A stretch of 64,000 nucleotides of DNA, from NCBI GenBank assembly GCA_963833885.1, contig CAWHZU010000027.1, positions 62,001 to 126,000 of the forward strand, in the 5' to 3' direction. Positions 17,205 through 25,767 of the stretch are shown one piece after another. Source of the stretch: JASHPR01 sp963833885 (GTDB taxonomy: Bacteria > Actinomycetota > Actinomycetes > Streptosporangiales > Streptosporangiaceae). Position numbers and translations under genes: made by a program. Within the stretch, counting starts at the first letter, position 1. Each line of letters opens with the position of its first letter. The notes below the pieces were generated by a model. It had not been told where the DNA came from, did not search any database, and saw only the letters and a list, made by a program, of their open reading frames with translations.

Positions 17205-17505
17205 CCCGGGGGGATGGTCGCGGGGCGTGAAAATGCTTGGCCAGTGCGGCAGGCGTGTGGCCGGGGTCGCTGCCGCGCGGTGGCTGATGTGGCTGTGCCG
17301 GGCTGGCGTGGCGGCCAGGATGGGGGCGGGCTGCCCGTGACGCCGGTCCACTCTGGGATGTGAGCCCGTTGAAAAGCCTGGCGCCGGGGCCTTGACCTGA
17401 GGGTCGCTTCATGTTGCCTCGAGCACGCCGGTCAGTATTTCGGCTTCTGCCTGACCGAGGCCCCCGGGCAGCCCGCTGGTAATCCGTTCCCAGGATAGGA
17501 GGCAG
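17205..17505 (+). ncRNA. Candidate bridge-RNA region in the left end of the IS110 element
   Basis: IS110-group elements are known to carry a structured guide (bridge) RNA in the non-coding region upstream of the transposase. Here about 300 bases without a gene precede the transposase start. One clear hairpin is CGGTCAG/CTGACCG (17429-17435 with 17451-17457) with a 15-base loop, TATTTCGGCTTCTGC; GC-rich pairable segments lie on both sides. The RNA itself and its target- and donor-binding loops are inference. Confidence 0.35.
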
Positions 17506-17507
17506 CG

Positions 17508-18831
17508 GTGAGCGAGCCGCAGCTGATCGATGATCAGGAGTATGAGCGGGTTTTCGAGCGGGTGGCCGCGGTCGACGTGGCCAAGGCGTCCGGGATGGTG
17601 TGCACCCGGGGGCCGCACCCGTCCCGGCCCGGTGCCCGGCAGGCCGCTGTCTGGGAGGTGCCGGCCACGATGAACGCGGTCAGCGCGCTGGCTGACGATC
17701 TGGCTGGCGTGGGCGTGCAGAAGGTGACGCTGGAGTCCACCTCCGACTGGCGGATCTGGTATTACCTGCTGGAAGCGGCCGGGCTGGATGTGCAGCTGGT
17801 CTCCGCCACCCAGGTGAAGCAGCTGACCGGGCGGCCCAAGACCGGCAAGCTGGACGCGATGTGGCTGGCGCGGCTGACTGAGAAGGGCCTGCCGCGCCCG
17901 TCGTTCGTGCCGCCAGCCGAGATCCGGGCGCTGCGGCACTACGCCCGGGCGCGCACCCACCTGGTCCAGGACCGGACCCGGTGCTGGCAGCGGCTGGAGA
18001 AGCTGCTGGAAGACGCGCTGATCAAGGTCTCGGCGGTGGCCAGCAAGATGACCACCGTCTCGGTCCAGGACATGATCAAGGCGATGATCGGGGGCGAACG
18101 TGACCCGCGCGCGCTGGCCGGCCTGGCCCGCGGCCGGATGAAAGCCAAGCACGCCGCCCTGGTCGAGGCGCTGACCGGCGTCTTCGATGACCACCACGCC
18201 GAGCTCGCGCAGATCCTGCTGGACCAGATCAGCTTCATCGACACCCGGATCGCCACGCTGACCACCCGGATCGAAGACGCCATCGACGCGATCCCGGCCG
18301 CCTGGGGCGCCGACCCTGACGGCGTCACCGGCACCGGCGCGGGCGCCGGCCCGCACGCCGCCGCGCTGCCCGCCATCATGCGGCTGGAAGAGATCCCCGG
18401 CATCAGCGCCGAGCTGGCCTGCTCCATCATCGCCGAGACCGGCCTGGACATGTCCCGGTTCCCCACCGCCGGCCACCTGGTGGCCTGGGCCGGGCTATGC
18501 CCCCGCACCCTGCAATCGGGCCCCCGCACCCGCCACGCCAAAGGCCAGGGCAACACCTACCTGCGCGGCTACCTCGGCCAGGCCGCCAACGGCGCCGCCG
18601 GCACCGCCACCTTCCTCGGCGAACGGCACGCCCGCGTCGCCCGCCGCCGCGGCGGCGCCAAAGCCCAGGTCGCCATCGCCCGCTCCATCCTGGTCATCAT
18701 CTGGCACCCGCTACACCGACCTCGGCCCCGACCACTACCAAACCAAGATCGACAAAAACCGCAAAGCCCGCAGCCACATCCGCCAGCTCGAAGCACTCGG
18801 CTACACCGTCACCATCGCCCAGGCCGCCTGA
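17508..18831 (+). pseudogene. IS110-family transposase, frameshifted near the C-terminus
   Basis: GTG start with GGAGG upstream. The N-terminal DEDD RuvC-like domain shows 'VAAVDVAKASG', 'VTLESTSDWRIWYYLL' and 'TGKLDAMWLARL'; the C-terminal Transposase_20 domain shows 'LEEIPGISAELACSIIAE' and 'GHLVAWAGLCP'. After 'ILVIIWH' (about 18705) the frame shifts with an apparent short deletion: the expected ending, 'YTDLGPDHYQTKIDKNRK' to '...TVTIAQAA', continues in another frame to a TGA at 18829-18831. The uncorrected frame runs to 18902 and encodes a meaningless Pro/Arg-rich tail. About 440 residues if repaired. Confidence 0.85.
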
Positions 18832-18974
18832 CCCAGCCCACCCCATCACCGGCGGAAACCCGGACCCACCGGCTCCGCCGGCGCTGCCGCGCGCCCAGCT
18901 GAGGAGGTCTATTTTCCGGTCAGTGGAGAATGTCAATTCTTTCCGCTGGACTCCGCGATGCCGACGGTGGGTCG

Positions 18975-19445
18975 CTAGACGGGGGTGGCGGCGGCGCGCA
19001 CTAGGGGCAGGATGCGGTAGCCGATGGGGGCGGCGAGGGCGATGACCGTGGAGGTGCGTACGACTCCCGGCACGTCCACTATGGCGTCGATGACCCTTTG
19101 CAGGTCGGCGTTGTCGCGGGCGACAACCCGGCAGAGCATGTCACCCTGACCGGTAATCGTGTGAGCCTCCAGCACCTCAGCGATCAGCGCGAGCTTCGCC
19201 GTGACCGGGTCGTGCCCGCCCGCCTGGCGAATCTCGAGAGTCACGAATGCGGTAACCCGGAAGCCAATCGCCGCAGGATCGACGTCGGGCCCGTATCCGG
19301 TAATGACGCTGCGGTCCCGCAGCCTGTCCAGGCGGGCCTGCACGGTCCCCCTGGCCACGCCGAGCCGCCTGGAGGCCTCGAGCACTCCGACTCTCGGCTC
19401 AGCCGCGAGCAGGTCGATGAGCTGCGCATCGAGCTCGTCGATCAT
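18975..19445 (-). CDS. Lrp/AsnC-family transcriptional regulator
   Basis: 156 residues from the ATG at 19445 (GACGGGA upstream; an in-frame start at 19499 is less likely). The N-terminal helix-turn-helix contains 'EASRRLGVARGTVQARLDRL', and a C-terminal RAM/ligand domain has 'ITGQGDMLCRVVARDNADLQ'. It is divergent from hppD; from memory, the same pairing occurs in Streptomyces. It probably controls aromatic amino-acid catabolism, with tyrosine or phenylalanine as effector (inference). Confidence 0.92.
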   Translation of the reverse strand: MIDELDAQLIDLLAAEPRVGVLEASRRLGVARGTVQARLDRLRDRSVITGYGPDVDPAAIGFRVTAFVTLEIRQAGGHDPVTAKLALIAEVLEAHTITGQGDMLCRVVARDNADLQRVIDAIVDVPGVVRTSTVIALAAPIGYRILPLVRAAATPV

Positions 19446-19612
19446 CACGTATTCCCGTCGGGGCGCATGGTGCTCAGTGAACCGGGCTTCATCCTGCAAC
19501 GACTATACAAGTTGCCTATAGATTCAAGCGACAGTTGCGCATCTTGACCGCCAAGGCCGATCCTGCCTGTAACTCCATGGGATGTGGCAGACGCACGACG
19601 GCGGGAGGCGCA

Positions 19613-20740
19613 ATGGCAGCGCAGGTGCAGCAGGAAGCGGTTACCTCGTTGGACGAGTTCCCCGTCACCGGCATGGACGCCGTGGTTTTCGCGGTCGGGA
19701 ACGCGAGGCAGGCCGCGCACTTTTACTCGACGGCCTTCGGCATGCGATGCGTCGCCTACCGCGGCCCGGAGACCGGCTGCCGCGACGAGGTCGCCTACGT
19801 GCTCGAGTCCGGGACCGCGCGTTTCGTATTCCGCGGGCCGGTGCAGGCCGGTACCGCGCTGGGCGAGCACGTCGCGGCGCATGGCGACGGCGTGATCGAC
19901 CTGGCCATCGGCGTGCCGTCGGCCGAAGCTGCCTATGCATACGCGACCGCACACGGCGCCACGGGTCTGGCCGAACCCGAGGTCTTCGAGGACTCGCACG
20001 GCAAGGTCGTGCTCGCCGCGATCGCCGCCTTCGGCGACACCAGGCACACGCTGGTCGAGCGCGCCAACTACAGCGGTCCTTACCTGCCGGGCTATGCGGC
20101 CGCCAGCCCGCTCGTCAGCCCGCCCGCCAGCCCGTTCTTCACCGAGATCGATCACTGTGTCGGCAACGTGGAACTCGGCAAGATGGACGACTGGGTGAGC
20201 TTCTACCGGCAGGTCATGGGCTTCAGCAACATGAAGGAGTTCGTCGGCGATGACATCGCCACCGAGTACTCGGCGCTGATGAGCAAAGTGGTTGCCGACG
20301 GATCCCGCAAGGTCAAGTTCCCGATCAACGAGCCTGCCATCGGCAAGAAGAAGTCACAGATCGACGAGTACCTGGAGTTCTACGGCAGCCCCGGCGTCCA
20401 GCACATCGCGCTGGCGTGTGATGACATCGTCGCCACGGTCCGCGACATGCGCTCCGCTGGTGTTGACTTCCTCGACACGCCAGACAGCTATTACGACACC
20501 CTCGGGGAGTGGGTTGGCGACACCCGGATCCCACTCGACGAGTTGCGCGAACTCAAGATCCTTGCCGACCGCGACGAGGACGGCTACCTGCTGCAGATCT
20601 TCAGCAAGCCGGTTCAGGACCGGCCGACGGTGTTCTTCGAGATGATCGAACGGCACGGGTCGCAGGGATTCGGCAAGGGCAACTTCAAGGCCCTGTTCGA
20701 GGCCATAGAGCGCGAGCAGTCGCGGCGCGGAAACCTCTGA
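19613..20740 (+). CDS. hppD: 4-Hydroxyphenylpyruvate dioxygenase
   Basis: 375 residues from the ATG at 19613, with GGGAGG 4 bases upstream. Two VOC domains; the iron ligands are His181 ('EIDHCVGNV'), His264 ('GVQHIALACDDI') and Glu343 ('FFEMIER'). The C-terminal 'GFGKGNFKALFEAIEREQ' closes the active site. It converts 4-hydroxyphenylpyruvate to homogentisate in tyrosine breakdown and supplies tocopherol- or melanin-like pigments in some actinomycetes. The length is normal. It is divergent from an Lrp/AsnC gene. Confidence 0.97.
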   Translation: MAAQVQQEAVTSLDEFPVTGMDAVVFAVGNARQAAHFYSTAFGMRCVAYRGPETGCRDEVAYVLESGTARFVFRGPVQAGTALGEHVAAHGDGVIDLAIGVPSAEAAYAYATAHGATGLAEPEVFEDSHGKVVLAAIAAFGDTRHTLVERANYSGPYLPGYAAASPLVSPPASPFFTEIDHCVGNVELGKMDDWVSFYRQVMGFSNMKEFVGDDIATEYSALMSKVVADGSRKVKFPINEPAIGKKKSQIDEYLEFYGSPGVQHIALACDDIVATVRDMRSAGVDFLDTPDSYYDTLGEWVGDTRIPLDELRELKILADRDEDGYLLQIFSKPVQDRPTVFFEMIERHGSQGFGKGNFKALFEAIEREQSRRGNL

Positions 20741-20921
20741 GGCGGCCCGGCACCCGCGGCCCGGTGCCGTCCGGAGCGGCAACGCGGAAGGCAGCCGTCA
20801 CGGGAGCGCTCGGCGCGCGTGAACGTGGACACGCCTGTTGGCTGGGGGCCCGCGTCCGCGAGCAGGCCTCGCCCTAAAAGTCGAGTGGGCCCCGCCCTGA
20901 AAGTAAGGCATCATAGCCCGC

Positions 20922-21980
20922 ATGACGCAGTCCCAGGACGAGCCCGGGCAGGGACCCGGCGACTCGTCCGGCGCAGCGCAGCCGCCGCCCGACGAGGAGT
21001 CCGCGCGTCCCTGGTATCAGGGCACCACGGGCCCACAGCCCGAGCCGGGGTCAGGCAGTCAGCCCCAGACCGGGGACGAACCCGGACACTCCCAGCCGGG
21101 GTACGGGAGCCCGCCCCAGCCCAGCTACGGCACCCAACCCCAGGGCACCCAGCCCCAGCCCGGGTACGGGAGCCAGCCTCAGCCGGGCTACGGGAGCCAG
21201 CCCCAGCCTGGGTATGGCACCCCGCCCCAACCACCGGGGTACGGGAGCCAGCCCCAGCCGGGCTACGGCCAGCCCGGGTACGCCCAGCCGGGGTACGGGC
21301 AGCAGGGCTACGGCCAGCCCGGGTACGGGCAGCCCGGATATGCCCAGCCGTACGGCTCCGCCTACCAGCCGTATCCGGGAACCGGCTATCAATACGGGCC
21401 CGGTAAAGACCCGACCCTGGCCGAATGGTGGCAGCGGCTGCTGGCGCGGATGATCGACTGGGTCATCGTTGGCGTGATCTCCAGCCCGCTCTGGATTCCC
21501 GCTTTCACCACGTACGTCAACAAGCTGCGGTCCATCAGCAACCAGTACGGCGGCAACCTCAACACCCCGGCGGCGCAGACGGCGATCGACCACGCCGGCG
21601 GCCACCTGTTCGGCAAACTGTTCCTGGCCGGGCTCGCCGCCGCCTTGCTCTTGTTCGCCTACGACTGGGTGCAGCACGGGCTGTGGGGCCAGACCCTCGG
21701 CAAGCGTGCGCTCGGCACGAAGGTCGTCAGCGCCAGCGACCGGTCGAAGATCACCGGCGGGGCCGCGGGTGGTCGCGCCGCCGTGTTCGCGCTGCCGCCC
21801 ATCGTTCCGCTCGTCGGCGGCCTCTTCGCCCTGCTCAACGAGCTGTGGTTGCTGTGGGACCGGCAGCGGCAGTGCCTGCACGACAAGGCCGCCAAGACTG
21901 TGGTCGTCAAGGTACGAGGTCCGAACGCGGCGGCGTACACGCAGCCCGGCGGCAACCCGGCAGGCAGCTACCCGACCTGA
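20922..21980 (+). CDS. RDD-family membrane protein with Pro/Gly/Tyr/Gln repeat tail
   Basis: 352 residues. Residues about 38-155 are low-complexity repeats of PGYGQ/PGYGSQPQ type (more than a dozen PGYG units). The RDD domain follows: 'LARMIDWVIVGVISSPLW', a second helix 'LAGLAAALLLFAYDWVQH', then 'GQTLGKRALGTKVV' and 'LCLHDKAAKTVVVK'-like signatures, with three membrane segments. RDD proteins are small membrane proteins, some linked to ion transport or membrane stress. The cytoplasmic Tyr/Gly/Gln tail resembles sequences that self-associate. Confidence 0.88.
   Translation: MTQSQDEPGQGPGDSSGAAQPPPDEESARPWYQGTTGPQPEPGSGSQPQTGDEPGHSQPGYGSPPQPSYGTQPQGTQPQPGYGSQPQPGYGSQPQPGYGTPPQPPGYGSQPQPGYGQPGYAQPGYGQQGYGQPGYGQPGYAQPYGSAYQPYPGTGYQYGPGKDPTLAEWWQRLLARMIDWVIVGVISSPLWIPAFTTYVNKLRSISNQYGGNLNTPAAQTAIDHAGGHLFGKLFLAGLAAALLLFAYDWVQHGLWGQTLGKRALGTKVVSASDRSKITGGAAGGRAAVFALPPIVPLVGGLFALLNELWLLWDRQRQCLHDKAAKTVVVKVRGPNAAAYTQPGGNPAGSYPT
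21080..21370 (+). repeat. Degenerate tandem repeat encoding PGYG units
   Basis: Imperfect units of about 12-30 bases, such as CCCGGGTACGGGAGCCAGCC and CAGCCCGGGTACG, repeat inside the RDD gene. Unit length is always a multiple of three, so copy number can change without breaking the frame. Confidence 0.8.
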
Positions 21981-21992
21981 TCGCAGCCGGGC

Positions 21993-23213
21993 TCAGCTGA
22001 ACAGCAGCTTGTACCCGGATGCGCGAAGCGCCGCGATCAGGCTGTCGCAGTGCGCCGGGCCCCTGGTCTCCACCTGCAGCAGCACCTCGACCTCGTCGAC
22101 GTGCAGGCCGGGAGTGACGCGCTCGTGCACCACGTCGAGCACGTTGGCGCCGAGCCCGGCGGCCTCCGCAAGCAGGGTGGCCAGCGCACCGGGACGGTCG
22201 GGCAGGCGGCACCGGAACGTCAGGTAGCGGCCGGCCGCTGCCAGGCCGTGCCGCAGCACCTTCGAGAGCAGCAGCGGGTCGATGTTGCCGCCGGAAAGCA
22301 CGGCGACGACCGGCGGCTCGACGGCGCGAGGATGCTCGAGCAGCGCGGCCACGGCCGCGGCCCCGGCGGGCTCCACGACCTGCTTGGCCCGCTCCAGGCA
22401 GAGGAGCAGGGCGCGGGACAGGCTCTCCTCGGACACGGTCACGATCCGGTCCGCCAGGGTCGACAGCACCTCGAACGCCAGCTCACCGGGCCTGGCCACC
22501 GCGATGCCGTCGGCCATCGTGGGCCCGGAAGCAACCGCGACCGGGTGCCCCGCGGCGAAGGACGCCGGGAACGGGGCGACGGCGTCGGCCTGCACGCCGA
22601 CGACCTTGATCGGGTGGCTGGCACCCTGCGCCGCAACCGCGACGCCCGACGCCAAGCCGCCGCCGCCGACCGGGACCACGATCGTGCGCACGTCCGGGCA
22701 CTGCTCGATGATCTCCAGCCCGACGGTGCCCTGGCCGATCAGGATGTCCGGGTGCTCGAACGGATGGATGAAGGTCGACCCGCGCTCGGCCGCCAGTTCA
22801 TTGGCCCGGGCCAGGGCCTGCTCCACGTTGCTGCCGTGCAGCACCACCTCGGCCCCGTACCCCTTGGTGGCCTCGATCTTCGGCAGCGGCGCGCCCTCGG
22901 GCATGACAACCGTCGCCTTGGCGCCGAGCAGCGTGGCCGCGAACGCCACACCCTGGCTGTGGTTGCCGGCGCTGGCGGCGATCACCCCGCGGCCCCGCTC
23001 CGCGTCCGGCAGCCTCGCGATGCGCAGGTAAGCGCCGCGTGCCTTGAACGAACCGGTGCGCTGCAGATTCTCGCACTTCAGGTACACCGGGCCGCCGATC
23101 CGCTCGGAGAGCACCCGCGAGTGCAGCAGCGGTGTCTCCAGCAGGATCCCGCTGAGGACTTCCCGCGCCGCGATGACGTCCTCTACTCGGGGCCGGGCCG
23201 ACGTCGTTGTCAT
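21993..23213 (-). CDS. ilvA: Threonine ammonia-lyase with ACT domain
   Basis: 406 residues. The fold-type II PLP enzyme has its Schiff-base Lys57 in 'RTGSFKARGAY', the substrate loop 'ASAGNHSQGVA', the phosphate-binding 'PVGGGGLASG' and a C-terminal ACT domain from about 330 ('FRCRLPDRPGALATLL'). It deaminates threonine to 2-oxobutyrate. With one ACT domain and this length it resembles the short, catabolic-like form common in actinobacteria, which may nevertheless serve isoleucine synthesis. It converges on the RDD gene with a 12-base gap. Confidence 0.95.
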   Translation of the reverse strand: MTTTSARPRVEDVIAAREVLSGILLETPLLHSRVLSERIGGPVYLKCENLQRTGSFKARGAYLRIARLPDAERGRGVIAASAGNHSQGVAFAATLLGAKATVVMPEGAPLPKIEATKGYGAEVVLHGSNVEQALARANELAAERGSTFIHPFEHPDILIGQGTVGLEIIEQCPDVRTIVVPVGGGGLASGVAVAAQGASHPIKVVGVQADAVAPFPASFAAGHPVAVASGPTMADGIAVARPGELAFEVLSTLADRIVTVSEESLSRALLLCLERAKQVVEPAGAAAVAALLEHPRAVEPPVVAVLSGGNIDPLLLSKVLRHGLAAAGRYLTFRCRLPDRPGALATLLAEAAGLGANVLDVVHERVTPGLHVDEVEVLLQVETRGPAHCDSLIAALRASGYKLLFS

Positions 23214-23237
23214 GTTGTGAAGTCTCGCACCCAGCGC

Positions 23238-24197
23238 TCAGTCGCCGGTCCAATAGCGGTCTCCGGCCAGGATGAGCGCGGCCGCGCCCACGAGCCCGGC
23301 GCTCTGCCCGAGCGCAGCGGGCACCACACTGACCCGGCGCGCGAACGGCAGCCTGGTGTGCTCTCGCAACGACTCCTGCAGCGGGTCGAACAGCATCGCG
23401 CCCGCCTGGGAGAGGCCGCCGCCGATCGACACCACCTCGAGGTCGCACAGGTAGGTGGCCGACGCGATCGCGATGCCAAGGGCCCGCCCGGCCCGGCGCA
23501 TCGCGGCGCGGGCGATTGGATGGCCCTGCGCGGCGTCGCCGGCCAGTTCCTTGGCCGTGGCGCCCGGCTGGTCTGGCCGCCAGCCCTGGCCCTGCGCCCA
23601 CGCTGCGAGCGCCGGGCCGCGCGCGATCCCCTCGAGGCATCCGCGCGCGCCGCAGCCGCACACCTGCGCGTCGTCCGGGTCGACAACGACGTGCCCGATG
23701 TGGCCGGCGTTGCCGGAGGCACCCTCGATAACCCTGCCGTCCAGGATCAGCCCGCTGCCCACGCCGGTCGCCACGACCATGCCCATCACGTTGTCCTTGC
23801 CCCGGCCGGCCCCGCGCCAGTGCTCGGCGGCCACCAGGCAGATTGCGTCGTTGTGCACCCGGACCGGGACGCCGCTGAACTGTTCCTGCAGCCGGGAGCG
23901 CAACGGGAACGCGCGCCAGGCGGGCATGTTGAGCGGCGATACGATCCCGGCCGGCCAGTCCATCGGGCCGCCGCACCCGACGCCGACGCCGGCCAGCGAG
24001 GCGGAAGCTGGGCGCCCGGCTTCGTCGAGTACCCGGCCGGCCAGAGATTCCAGGGTGCGCCACACCTGCTCGCCGTCCAGTTCGCGAGGGGTCGGAACCT
24101 GCGCCCAGGTGACCACCCGGCCGCCGACCTCGACCACGGCGGCGGCCAGTTTGGTGCCACCGATGTCGATGGCAAGTGCCGGGCTCGACTCGTCCAC
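23238..24197 (-). CDS. ROK-family sugar kinase (glucokinase-like)
   Basis: 319 residues. The N-terminal phosphate loop is 'LAIDIGGTKLAAA'; the catalytic Asp lies in 'VRVHNDAICL'; 'EGASGNAGHIGH' and the zinc-binding 'CGCGARGCLEGIA' (about 181-190) are ROK hallmarks. It phosphorylates a hexose such as glucose or a glucosamine derivative; no helix-turn-helix is present, so it is a kinase rather than a ROK repressor. Divergent from the MoxR gene. Confidence 0.93.
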   Translation of the reverse strand: MDESSPALAIDIGGTKLAAAVVEVGGRVVTWAQVPTPRELDGEQVWRTLESLAGRVLDEAGRPASASLAGVGVGCGGPMDWPAGIVSPLNMPAWRAFPLRSRLQEQFSGVPVRVHNDAICLVAAEHWRGAGRGKDNVMGMVVATGVGSGLILDGRVIEGASGNAGHIGHVVVDPDDAQVCGCGARGCLEGIARGPALAAWAQGQGWRPDQPGATAKELAGDAAQGHPIARAAMRRAGRALGIAIASATYLCDLEVVSIGGGLSQAGAMLFDPLQESLREHTRLPFARRVSVVPAALGQSAGLVGAAALILAGDRYWTGD

Positions 24198-24248
24198 GCC
24201 CAGTCTCCCAAGATGCGCATCACGCCGACATGCACATAGTGTCGAAGG

Positions 24249-25697
24249 GTGCAGCCAAAGAGCCAGCCCACATCGGCAACAACTCAGTCAGCGTTCCCCG
24301 CGGCCACGACACTAGGCGAACTCCGCGCGAGTGGTCACGAGTTCACCACGGTCAAAGAGGAAATTCGGCGGAACCTGCTAGCCCGGTTGCGCACCGGCGA
24401 GGATCCCTTCCCCGGGATCGTCGGCTTCGGCCAGACCGTCCTGCCGCACCTGGAGCGGGCCATCATCGCCGGGCACGACGTGATCCTGCTCGGGGAGCGC
24501 GGCCAGGGCAAGACCCGGCTGATCCGGACGCTCACCGGCCTGCTCGACGAGTGGACGCCGGCGGTCGAAGGCTGCGAGATCAACGACCACCCGTACGCCC
24601 CGGTCTGCGCTCGGTGCCGTCGGCTGGCTGCCGAGCAGGGCGACGACCTGACGATCACCTGGCAGCACCGGGACGAGAGGTATGGCGAGAAGCTCGCGAC
24701 CCCGGACACCAGCGTTGGTGACCTGATCGGCGACATCGACCCGGTCAAGGTCGCCGAGGGCCGGACGCTCGGCGACCCCGAGACCATCCACTTCGGCCTG
24801 CTGCCGCGGACGAACCGGGGCGTGTTCTGCCTGAACGAGCTGCCCGACCTGGCCGAGCGGATCCAGGTGTCCCTGCTCAACGTTCTCGAGGAACGCGACA
24901 TCGGCGTCCGCGGGTACGCGCTGCGGCTGCCGCTCGACCTGGTCCTGGTGGCCAGCGCGAACCCGGAGGACTACACCAACCGCGGCCGGATCATCACCCC
25001 GCTCAAGGACAGGTTCGGCGCCGAGATCCGCACCCACTACCCGGTGTCGCTGGAAGCCGAACTCGAGCTGGTCCGCCAGGAGGCGGAGATCGCCTGGGAC
25101 GGCCAGGAGCCCGGCGCGGTGCTGCCCGACCACCTCGTGGAGGTGATCGCCAGGTTCACCCGACTGGTGCGGGCCTCGCCCACCGTGGACGCGCGTTCGG
25201 GAGTGTCGGCGCGGTTCGCGATCGCGGCCGCGGAGGCCGTGGCGGCGTCGGCGGTCCGGCGCGCGGCGATCACGGGCGAGCAGCAGCCGGTGGCCAGGGT
25301 CTGCGACCTGCCCGCCGTGGTGAGCACGCTCCGCGGCAAGGTCGAGTTCGAGGTCAGCGAGGAGGGCAGGGAGCAGGAGGTACTCGATCACCTGCTGCGG
25401 CGCGCGATCGCCGAGACCTTCCGCGCCTCGCTCGGCAGCGCCGACATGACCGGCCTGCTGGCGAAGTTCACCGAGGGCGGCAGCGTGGAATCCGGTGAGC
25501 TGGTCCCGGCCGACGACCTGCTCCGCAGGATCGGGGACGTTCCCGGACTCGCCAAGATCATGGACCGGCTGTCCATGGACGGCAGCGAGTCGTTCGGCCA
25601 GGCAGCGGCGGCGCTCGAGTTCGCGATGGAGGGTCTCTACCTGATGCGCAGGCTGTCCAAGGACGTGGTCGACGGCGGCACCGTCTACCGGACTTAG
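24249..25697 (+). CDS. MoxR-type AAA+ ATPase (Mg-chelatase subunit I-like)
   Basis: 482 residues from a GTG. Walker A is 'GERGQGKT' at 82-89, Walker B is 'GVFCLNELPDL', and sensor 1 is 'VASANPEDYTNRG'. An unusual insertion after Walker A contains 'YAPVCARCRRLAAE', with two cysteines. The C-terminal lid holds 'VDARSGVSARFAIAAAE'. MoxR ATPases act as chaperones that insert metals or remodel a partner together with a VWA protein. Exactly such a protein follows 70 bases downstream, so they form an operon. It is not part of a chlorophyll or cobalamin cluster. Confidence 0.92.
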   Translation: MQPKSQPTSATTQSAFPAATTLGELRASGHEFTTVKEEIRRNLLARLRTGEDPFPGIVGFGQTVLPHLERAIIAGHDVILLGERGQGKTRLIRTLTGLLDEWTPAVEGCEINDHPYAPVCARCRRLAAEQGDDLTITWQHRDERYGEKLATPDTSVGDLIGDIDPVKVAEGRTLGDPETIHFGLLPRTNRGVFCLNELPDLAERIQVSLLNVLEERDIGVRGYALRLPLDLVLVASANPEDYTNRGRIITPLKDRFGAEIRTHYPVSLEAELELVRQEAEIAWDGQEPGAVLPDHLVEVIARFTRLVRASPTVDARSGVSARFAIAAAEAVAASAVRRAAITGEQQPVARVCDLPAVVSTLRGKVEFEVSEEGREQEVLDHLLRRAIAETFRASLGSADMTGLLAKFTEGGSVESGELVPADDLLRRIGDVPGLAKIMDRLSMDGSESFGQAAAALEFAMEGLYLMRRLSKDVVDGGTVYRT

Positions 25698-25767
25698 CAG
25701 ACGGGCCTTAACGCAACGCTCACCGCTGGCCCCTAGCGGCCCAGCGGAGATGGACGAGGAGGCGAGC

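Larger units (their letters stand above)
17196..18900 (+). mobile_element. IS110-family insertion sequence (ends approximate)
   Basis: The element comprises a roughly 300-base GC-rich non-coding left end, a DEDD-type transposase gene (17508-18831) and a short right end. IS110 elements have no long terminal inverted repeats and often no target duplication, so the limits cannot be fixed from one copy; these are bounds inferred from where ordinary intergenic sequence resumes. The transposase is frameshifted near its end, so this copy is probably inactive. Confidence 0.6.

Noticed and set aside
17409..18476. Minus-strand 355-codon frame over the IS110 element
   Set aside because: Antisense to the transposase with its DEDD and Transposase_20 motifs; no ribosome site.
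18705..18831. Programmed frameshift in the transposase
   Set aside because: IS110 transposases are made from one frame, and a segment between 'IWH' and 'YTDLGPDHY' is also missing, so mutation is the better explanation.
21080..21370. CRISPR array at the repeats near 21.2 kb
   Set aside because: Units are short, degenerate, in frame and encode PGYG; there are no unique spacers or cas genes. No CRISPR array was seen in the window.
22050..24239. Plus-strand 729-codon frame across threonine ammonia-lyase and the ROK gene
   Set aside because: It crosses two genes with clear motifs on the opposite strand and has a composition typical of antisense frames.
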